64,000 nucleotides of DNA from CAYLQA01 sp964385695 (lineage in GTDB: Bacteria; Desulfobacterota; Desulfobulbia; Desulfobulbales; Desulfurivibrionaceae). Numbering within the stretch: the first letter of the stretch is position 1; every line of letters starts with the position of its first letter. This document shows positions 58,020 to 64,000 of the stretch, piece by piece. The stretch covers positions 122,543-186,542 of the forward strand of contig CAYLQA010000001.1 in the NCBI GenBank assembly GCA_964385695.1, read 5' to 3'. The notes beneath the pieces were generated by a model. The model was not told the DNA's origin. It ran no database searches and saw only the letters and a list, made by a program, of their open reading frames with translations. The position numbers and the translations under genes are program-made.

Positions 58020-60457
58020 GGCGTCTGCCGCCCCATTATTTTTGCCAACTCCCCACCGTCAACAATCTCCTGTTTGATCAAAATGGTGGCCAGCAGATCG
58101 ATCTGGTTCCAATGCTCCTCAACCAGTTTTTTCGCCCGTTTTGTTGCCTCGCTCGTCCAATGGTGCAAGCGTTCTTCCACCTTGTCTTGGAACAAGCGGT
58201 TGTTGATGTTGCGGGCCAGGGTGTCGGTATGCAGGTTGCCGATCTCCTCGTCCATGCCCAGGTTGGCAATGGCGGTGTAAGCTTGGTGGGTTGCCTCTTC
58301 AAGGTCACTGACCGCGCCGGTGTCTATGCCCTTGTCGCCGAATTTTTTGATGCTGGCGGCACGTCCGGCCATGAGCACGCAGATGTTGTTGAAAATTTCT
58401 TCCTTGGAAAAGTTGCCCGGAAACTCGTCAAAGTTGTAGGAGATAAAGCCTAAACTTCTCAGGCGTGGGGCAATGGTGACCTGCTCAATTTTCACCTCGG
58501 GCAAAAGCAGATAGCTGAGCACCGCATGGCCCGCCTCATGATAGGCCGTCATTTTAAGGTCTTCTTCCAGGTTGCGGATTCGCTTTTTCTCAAGGCGTGA
58601 GCCGTATTTGATGATGTTGATCTGTTCGATCAATATCTCTTCGGTGATCACCTCCCTGCCGTGGCGGATGGCAAAGAGTGAGGCCTCCTGGCCGATGCGT
58701 TGCAGGTCATAGCCGCTCATGCCGGAGATATAGCGCACCACCTTATCCACATCGATCTTGCCGTCGTTGGGTTTTTTAAGGATTTTTTCGATAAAAAACC
58801 GTCGCGCCTCTTTATCCAACTCCGGTACCTCGACAAAGGTGTCGATCCTGCCGGGCTCCAGCAGCAGCTGCGGCACCTCGTAGCGGTTTACTGCCGTGGC
58901 CACGGTAAAGACCGATTCCGCCGGGTCCTTGGGCAGGGCGTCAAGCTCCATGATGACCTGATCCACCGGCATGTTGGCGTACACCCCCTCAATGAGCCCT
59001 TTCACATCGACACCGTCCAAAAAGACGATGCTGGGCGCATATTCCCGGGCCTTGAGATAGACCAGGCGCAGGTAATCAGGGTCAAAGAGATCCGAGCGTG
59101 AGACATAGACATAGGGCAGGCCCGCCTCCTTGGCAAAGCCCTTGCCCAGCATGGTTTTGCCCACCCCGGGTGGGCCATAGAGCAGCATGCCCTTAGGCAT
59201 GGGGATGCCGAACTGCTTGACCAGTTCCGGTTGCTGCAGGGTTTTGATGGTTTGCTTGAGGGTGGTCTTGACGTGGCGATTTCCGGCAATGTCCTTAAAG
59301 CCGATGCTGGAAAACTCAACTGCCGGGCGCTCTTCCCGCACGTATTCACGGGCAGGCGTTATCTGCCTCAGCTCCGCCCTGTCGATACTGAAAATCAGGC
59401 TTTTGCCCCGAGTGTACTGCTTCCAGCATAAGTCCACGGTCTGATTCTTTTTAAAGAGCTGTTGCAGTAAGTTTTTCTGCTTGAAGATCTTATCCAGAAA
59501 GGCGAGGGATTTTTTTGTGATCTTAAATGTCACCTTGCTCGGGGCAAAGCGGGTGTCGCGGATGTATTGCGTAATCTTAAAAAGAATCTGATCCGGCAGC
59601 TTGAGCTTTACCTGTTTTACGGTGATCGCCGGGGCCAGAGAGAGTGTGCACAGGCGCACCAGTGCGGGAAAATTCTTGTACTCAAGCGTGATCTTGCTTG
59701 TGTCCATGAAATGATCGGAAAGATTTGTCAGGGCTAATTCGCCTATACGCACCAGGGAGGAGAGAGTCAGTTTATTAAAAAGAATTACATAATGCTGAGC
59801 CAGGGTGGTGAGCAGCTTAGGGGCAATGGCACTTTCAATGGTGTCCAGCGCTACCACCTTTTCCTGGGCAATGGCATCCATGACAAGGGCTTGGGCTCGC
59901 AGCTTGTTCTGCTTAAAGGCAGTAAGAAACTCATTACTTTGGTACAGCGGGCTGCCCAGGGTGGTGGTGAAGATGAAGATGGTCTCTTTGCAGTTTATGC
60001 CGCTGTCCGCCTCCGGCTTGGTGATGAGATCCAGCAGGGTGAGCTGGAGCTGGTTGTCCGCCTTTTCAATGGACTCAAAAAGAACGATGGAGCGCGGATG
60101 TTCCTTGATAAAGCGGATAAGTTCACCATCCAGTATTTCATCCTGTACCAGATGTGGGGCAAGGAGAAGGTTGCCGCTTTCCGGATCGCTGAAGCGTTCC
60201 ATATCGATGTGCTTAAAGGCGGAGTATTCGGGCAAGAGCTCGGTCAGGGTGCGGCCAAGAAAGATTTTGCCCACGCCCGGTGGGCCTAAAAAGGTGAAAA
60301 TTGCTCTGGGTGGACTCTCAGCCGGCGGTTTATAGGCCATGTGGATAAAGCCGTCCACGATCTCATCAATGGCCCCGTCCTGGTCAAAGATGGTCTCCTT
60401 GAGTCGGTCGCGGAGTTTTTCAAATTTGATAAAGACGTTGTTATGATCTTCCGCCAT
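58020..60457 (-). CDS. ClpA-like/FtsH-like AAA fusion metalloprotease, 3' end lost in gap
   Basis: The predicted protein has no membrane segment. Residues 1-180 resemble a ClpA/ClpB D2 AAA module (Walker A GPPGVGKI at 58-65; IVLFESIEKAD where Walker B is expected; sensor TTTLGS). Residues 180-375 match nothing I know. Residues 385-620 are an FtsH-like AAA module with Walker A GPPGVGKT (428-435), but its Walker B reads FLDGVD, lacking the catalytic Glu. The RPGRFDR motif has become EPGRIDT. Residues 625-790 are an M41 peptidase with HEAGH (640-644) and a third zinc ligand Asp718 (SDLEEAT). About 812 residues are visible before the gap. Protease function is likely intact; ATP turnover is doubtful. 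Confidence 0.85.
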
Positions 60458-60645
60458 GCATAACCTCCCGGTGGAGTTGAGGCCATGACTGATTACGGCC
60501 TACTCTTACTGTACGGAAAAAGAAAAGGGCGCGTCAACGTAACAGATCATTGGGCACATCTCTGTCGAAGATTTTATTCCCTGATTTTGAGAGCCGTGAG
60601 TGGCAACAGAAGTTCGTTGCTGGAAGTGCTTGAAGCAAGGTGAAA

Positions 60646-61530
60646 TTATTTTAAGACTTTGAACACCGGTAGTCCTTTAACCGGTTTTTCTACCTTGTCT
60701 TTTATCCCGCCGCGCAAAATTTCCGAGTGCCCGATGAAGAGATACCCACCCGGCTGCATCTGCTGGTAAAATTTGTGGTAAATGCTGGCAGTTGTCCGGG
60801 GATCAAAGTAGATGGCCACATTGCGGAAGAAAATGATATCTACTTTGCTTGCCAAGTCATAAACACTGGACATGAAATTGAGCCGTTTGAAATGCACATT
60901 TTTCCGTACATCCGGGGTAATTTTGTAATGCCCTTTACTTTTGCCTACCCCACGGAGGAGAAATTGCCGTTGGAAATTTATGGGAATGTCCTCGAGGCAC
61001 TCTTCGGGGTAAATCCCATATTTTGCAGTTTTAAGCACCTTGGTTGAGATGTCGGTTGCAAGGACCGAGTAGCTTAACCCCTGCACATTTTTGAAGAAAT
61101 TTTCCAGGACCATGGCAATGGTGTACGGTTCTTCGCCGGTGGAACAACCCGCGCTCCAAACCCGTAGGGTTCTGTCTGCACGGGCCCAAAGTACTTTGCA
61201 GTATTCAGCAAGCAGATGGCCTTCGAGAAAATCAAAATGTTTTTGTTCCCTGAAAAAATGGGTTTTGTTGGTGCTGACCTCGTCGATCATGGAGACAACT
61301 TCTTCCTCGCCCGAGGCGCTTAAAAGATAGTCTGCATAGTCGGAATAGGATTGCATGTTGAGGTGGCGGATTCTTCTGCAGAGTCTGCCCGAGAGCATGT
61401 GCTTTTTCTTAGGGCTGAGATCGATGCCGGAAACGTTTTGGACAAGGTCTCGAATACGAAAAAAATCGTCATCGGAAAGGACCGGGTTTGTGTATTTGTA
61501 CGGGGTGTGATTCTTTAGCTGGTTCATCAT
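60646..61530 (-). CDS. cheR: Chemotaxis protein methyltransferase CheR
   Basis: CheR methylates glutamates of chemoreceptors with S-adenosylmethionine. The N-terminal helices (RIRDLVQNVSGIDLSPKKK, RRIRHLNM) and the SAM domain (RVWSAGCSTGEEPYTIAM, VLATDISTKVL) are clear. The motif normally FCRNVLIYFD reads FFRNVAIYFDP. From ATG 61530 the length is about 294 residues; an ATG at 61590 adds 20 non-conserved residues. No other chemotaxis gene is adjacent, though the intact cheD lies 15 kb away. Confidence 0.93.
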   Translation of the reverse strand: MMNQLKNHTPYKYTNPVLSDDDFFRIRDLVQNVSGIDLSPKKKHMLSGRLCRRIRHLNMQSYSDYADYLLSASGEEEVVSMIDEVSTNKTHFFREQKHFDFLEGHLLAEYCKVLWARADRTLRVWSAGCSTGEEPYTIAMVLENFFKNVQGLSYSVLATDISTKVLKTAKYGIYPEECLEDIPINFQRQFLLRGVGKSKGHYKITPDVRKNVHFKRLNFMSSVYDLASKVDIIFFRNVAIYFDPRTTASIYHKFYQQMQPGGYLFIGHSEILRGGIKDKVEKPVKGLPVFKVLK

Positions 61531-61639
61531 TTTTGCCTTAAGGGCACAGGAAATAAAGAAACGTCTTGATTCAAATAAACCTATCTCCATGATACATATT
61601 TTTTGCCTCTAGTAAAATGTTTAGTTTTGCTAGTATTTT

Positions 61640-63145
61640 TTACGTAGTTGATGTGACTAGGGGGAAGAGATGCCGGATAGCAGGGCGGCGGAGGTTGCCG
61701 GGCAGCATACCCTCCAGTGTGACTTGGTCTTTGAGAATTTGTCCTCGGCAGACATTCCAGGAGCCGTAACGGCAGATAACCATGCCTTTGAGTTCTGTTG
61801 GTTGTTCAAGCTGAATGGATTTGTTTTGAAATATCGACTGCATTTGTTGCCAGTTCAGCGAAACATGGGGGCCTTTTATGAGATGGCCAAGCATGGTCGT
61901 GGCCTGTTGGGTCAGGTAGTGGTATTGGCGATGGCGGCTGGCCAGCTTTACCCCCCCGCGGATGAAATAGGGAAAGCGCTCTTTCATGGCCGGAGTAAGG
62001 GCGGGTTGCAGCCAAAGGTATTGGTTGGTGCGGGTAATGATCTGCTCCGGCTGGAGAGGGAGGGTGAATTGCCACTCCTCTTCCAGGTCTGAAGCCACCT
62101 GCCTGGCACCGGTTTCGGTTTGACCATTGGGCCAGGTGGCAACATCATCTTCAAATTTACGCCACTCAGTGGCTTCGTATTTGCCGAGTTTGGCAACAAA
62201 GGCGCCTTCTGTATTATGCAGATGAGGCCAGACCCGGACAAATTTGGAAAATTCATCAGGATAATTTGCTGCGATATCTTGAGGCAGGGGAGGGCTGGAA
62301 AAGTTGCAGATCTCTTTGATTTCCATTTGCTCCGGGTAGCGTTTGCCCAGCAGGCCGACCACATCCTCGTTTTCTTCCGTGGCAAGGGCGCAGGTGGAAT
62401 AGACCAGGGTGCCGCCCGGTTTAAGCATATGAAAGGCCGCACGTAAAAGACCGGCCTGGGTCTGCTGCCATTTGCAGGCCGCTTCAACGGACCAGTTGCG
62501 TAATACCCCTTTATCCTTGCATACCGTGCCATCGCCGCTGCAGGGCGCATCGAGTAAAATTCGGTCAAAATAATTGTGAAAGTAACGGGCCAGGATGGTG
62601 CCCGGAGCCTTGGTGATGATGGCATTGGCCACTCCGCACCGCTCTAAGTTGCCAATCAGGGCAGGGAAGCGGTTCTTGCCCGACTCGTTCACCACGATCA
62701 TGCCCGAGTTGTTCATCTTGGCCGCAATTTGAGAGGTCTTGCCCCCCGGTGCACTGCACAGGTCCAAAATCCGTTCCCCTGGTTGCGGATCAAGTACCTC
62801 CACGGCAAGTGATGGTCCCTTGGCCTGGATATAGAGGCCGCCCAGGGCATACTCCAGGCTGTGGCCCAGCCGTTCATCCTGCTTGAGGACAAAAGAATCC
62901 GCACACCATGGGCTGGGGGTAAGCCCCTGGGCCAGCATCTTGTGCCGTAGCGTTTCTGAGGCCGGGATGAGGGTGTTCACCCTGAGCGCGGTTGTGGGCT
63001 TGGTGGTGGAGGCGTGGATAAAGTCGGCAAAGGATGTGCCTTCGGGCAAGAGCCTGCCCGTATGGTGCAGCAGTTCCATAAGCCGCTGCTGTTCGTGGGG
63101 CTTAAGCTCTTCACCTGCGGTACGCTTGGGTATGCTGTCGCTCAT
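61640..63145 (-). CDS. RsmF/RsmB-like rRNA cytosine-C5 methyltransferase
   Basis: The 501-residue protein has the NOL1/NOP2/Sun fold. The SAM site ILDLCSAPGGKTSQIAAKM is followed by the catalytic DAPCSGDG and by YSTCALATEENE, with the two cysteines used to attack C5 of cytosine. The long C-terminal part resembles RsmF. It probably methylates 16S rRNA. It runs from near the tRNA-Arg gene. Confidence 0.9.
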   Translation of the reverse strand: MSDSIPKRTAGEELKPHEQQRLMELLHHTGRLLPEGTSFADFIHASTTKPTTALRVNTLIPASETLRHKMLAQGLTPSPWCADSFVLKQDERLGHSLEYALGGLYIQAKGPSLAVEVLDPQPGERILDLCSAPGGKTSQIAAKMNNSGMIVVNESGKNRFPALIGNLERCGVANAIITKAPGTILARYFHNYFDRILLDAPCSGDGTVCKDKGVLRNWSVEAACKWQQTQAGLLRAAFHMLKPGGTLVYSTCALATEENEDVVGLLGKRYPEQMEIKEICNFSSPPLPQDIAANYPDEFSKFVRVWPHLHNTEGAFVAKLGKYEATEWRKFEDDVATWPNGQTETGARQVASDLEEEWQFTLPLQPEQIITRTNQYLWLQPALTPAMKERFPYFIRGGVKLASRHRQYHYLTQQATTMLGHLIKGPHVSLNWQQMQSIFQNKSIQLEQPTELKGMVICRYGSWNVCRGQILKDQVTLEGMLPGNLRRPAIRHLFPLVTSTT

Positions 63146-63188
63146 GGGGGATGGACGAGGAGGATACTTTTTTAGAACATGGGGAATG

Positions 63189-63265
63189 TGGTGCCCTCGG
63201 CAGGATTCGAACCTGCGGCACCAGGATTAGGAATCCTGTGCTCTATCCTACTGAGCTACGAGGGC
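63189..63265 (-). tRNA. tRNA-Arg(CCT)
   Basis: The minus strand gives a full cloverleaf starting GCCCTCG and ending GAGGGCACCA, with CCA encoded. The anticodon stem CAGGA/TCCTG holds loop TTCCTAA, so the anticodon is CCT (arginine). The T arm contains GGTTCGAATCC. It lies 44 bases from the methyltransferase start. Confidence 0.97.
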
Positions 63266-63446
63266 ATTCGCTGGAAAGCCTTACTGTGTAAGCATTTACT
63301 ACCATACAGCCTTTGAAATGGCAAGTTGCGATTATTGCCGATTTTGAACATTTTTCAATAGGTTTTTATTGAAAATCTATTGAAAGTTAATGTGTGGTTT
63401 TTTTATCGGGAAGTGTCTAAATATCTCGGGGCGATTCTGTTCTGTT

Positions 63447-63663
63447 CCCTCGGCAGGAGACATAATAAAAGGCCAAGCTGAATTAGGATTTCTCCGTGGT
63501 ACTCTCACACGGGGAGAAGGTTTTACCTTCTCAACCTATTAGAGCTTAGCCTTCACTTATATAATAAGCTCTTCTGGGCTAAAGTCTAGGGCCGATACAG
63601 ACCTTTATTTCAACAAGTTCATTTTCACTCGAGTGAAGAGACTACAGGATTCGAACCTGCGGC
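63447..63663 (-). pseudogene. Split partial copy of the tRNA-Arg 3' end
   Basis: Bases 63447-63458 match the acceptor end of the tRNA-Arg gene (63194-63205), and 63645-63663 match its T arm (63201-63219). If the 186 bases between are removed, keeping one CAGGA, the two join into an exact 26-base copy of the tRNA 3' part. Such a partial copy resembles an attachment-site duplicate or a decayed second tRNA. Confidence 0.6.
63459..63644. mobile_element. Possible 186-base insertion flanked by a 5-base duplication
   Basis: CAGGA at 63454-63458 and again at 63645-63649 flank this segment, which interrupts a tRNA-Arg 3'-end copy. It has no gene. The left part can fold into stems (63471-63551). The right part holds the perfect palindrome TTCACTCGAGTGAA at 63624-63637. 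No terminal inverted repeat is evident. It may be a small non-autonomous element. Confidence 0.5.
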
Positions 63664-63800
63664 CTAGCGCATGGCTCTAGCGTCTTTAGGTGCTGCGCAG
63701 AACATGCGCACAACGGGCAAGCTACTCATCTGTTGTGCATAAACGGGAGATGTTTCATGATTGGGCAATGGGTAGCATGATTCAATAGTAATCTGAAGCT

Positions 63801-63824
63801 AAAAAAACGGCATCAAATGGTGCC
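63801..63824 (-). terminator. Terminator after the GGDEF remnant
   Basis: On the minus strand GGCACC pairs with GATGCC (one G-T pair), followed by GTTTTTTT. It lies just after the stop of the GGDEF remnant. Confidence 0.75.
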
Positions 63825-63828
63825 TGTC

Positions 63829-63957
63829 TCAGATGGTTTCGATTCTGTTACGTCCCTTCCCCTTTGCCTGATAAAGAGCATCATCTGCACGGGACACAAG
63901 GGAATCAACATCTGTGTCTTGGTCAGTTAGAGATGTTATGCCTATTGTCCCGTGTGG
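63829..63957 (-). pseudogene. Remnant of a GGDEF (diguanylate cyclase) domain
   Basis: The minus strand reads TIGITSL then VDSLVSRADDALYQAKGKG followed by RNRIETI and a stop. That is the conserved C-terminal end of GGDEF domains. In the same frame a stop codon (63958-63960) precedes it, and all three frames carry stops upstream to the window edge, so only this fragment remains in the window. A terminator follows. Confidence 0.8.
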
Positions 63958-64000
63958 TTAATCGTGTCACTTAATGGTATAGTGTGTTATAGTGCCACAT

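Larger units (their letters stand above)
63266..63828. other. Gene-free region with remnant and folded elements
   Basis: No protein gene is supported here. It contains a perfect 9-base stem TTTTCAATA/TATTGAAAA (63352-63375), the split tRNA 3'-end copy (63447-63663), a 186-base insertion inside it (63459-63644), and the terminator of the GGDEF remnant (63801-63824). The stretch 63664-63800 shows nothing else. Confidence 0.5.

Noticed and set aside
63645..63663. A second full tRNA gene
   Set aside because: Only the T-arm part is present; the anticodon arm and acceptor stem cannot be formed.

Overview
The window looks like one chromosomal contig stretch, joined by a 100-base run of N at 57920-58019, from an anaerobic Gram-negative bacterium. 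The gene mix suggests a Desulfobacterota (Deltaproteobacteria) relative, possibly Desulfobulbales. That placement is inferred from several things: many PAS-hybrid histidine kinases, a complete HypABFCDE set, a DUF3373-like outer-membrane protein beside a monohaem cytochrome c, a TRAP transporter with a TatT subunit, and a c-haem sensor kinase. No rRNA or marker gene is present to prove it.

Layout. 1-664 holds the end of a sensor kinase cut by the window edge. 787-6977 is a hydrogenase-maturation cluster (hypA, hypB, hypF, hypC, hypD, hypE) with no hydrogenase structural genes in view; two long imperfect palindromes sit in it. 7326-9163 is a small cytochrome c plus a porin-like protein behind a recognisable promoter. 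9255-10545 encodes a flavodoxin-like reductase and an unknown protein read from the minus strand. 10823-17519 carries an HD-GYP protein, a phospholipase-D-like protein, a hybrid kinase, a small unknown protein and thiol peroxidase. 17554-22548 has a three-domain pentapeptide-repeat protein, metF, an acidic calcium-motif protein and a small secreted protein. 22718-25208 is a minus-strand trio (zinc-ribbon membrane protein, SmpA-like lipoprotein, ParA/MinD-like ATPase). 25307-26185 has a small PnuC-like membrane protein and an FKBP-type isomerase. 26354-30075 is a TRAP operon (tatT, P, Q, M), ending exactly where a convergent MORN-repeat gene ends.

30640-36917 is a mixed region: a phosphoribosyltransferase, a decayed cheD, pcm, a multi-pass membrane protein behind Fur-like sites, a NarL-type regulator, then two toxin-antitoxin pairs flanking a broken IS3-family transposase. 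36918-50030 is dominated by phosphate control on the minus strand: pstS-pstC-pstA-pstB-phoU-phoB behind a clear Pho box, with phoR further upstream. An intact cheD and a c-haem sensor hybrid kinase lie between pstS and phoR. 50128-52379 holds a DEAD-box helicase and a cold-shock protein. 52618-55660 is an arsenic operon (arsR, ArsP-like permease, acr3, arsC). 55941-57769 pairs an Fe-S protein with a radical SAM protein.

58020-60457 encodes the most unusual protein here: a soluble FtsH-like M41 metalloprotease with an N-terminal ClpA/ClpB-type AAA module fused in front. Both ATPase sites lack the usual Walker B glutamate. After it come cheR, an RsmF/RsmB-like RNA methyltransferase, and tRNA-Arg(CCT). 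Beside the tRNA is a partial copy of its 3' end, split by a 186-base insertion flanked by a 5-base duplication. The window closes on a remnant GGDEF domain.

Together the genes describe a metal-dependent, signal-rich anaerobe: nickel centre assembly, haem and c-di-GMP signalling, phosphate scavenging, arsenic resistance and chemotaxis-receptor modification. Accessory DNA is concentrated at 31.2-36.9 kb and 63.3-64 kb.
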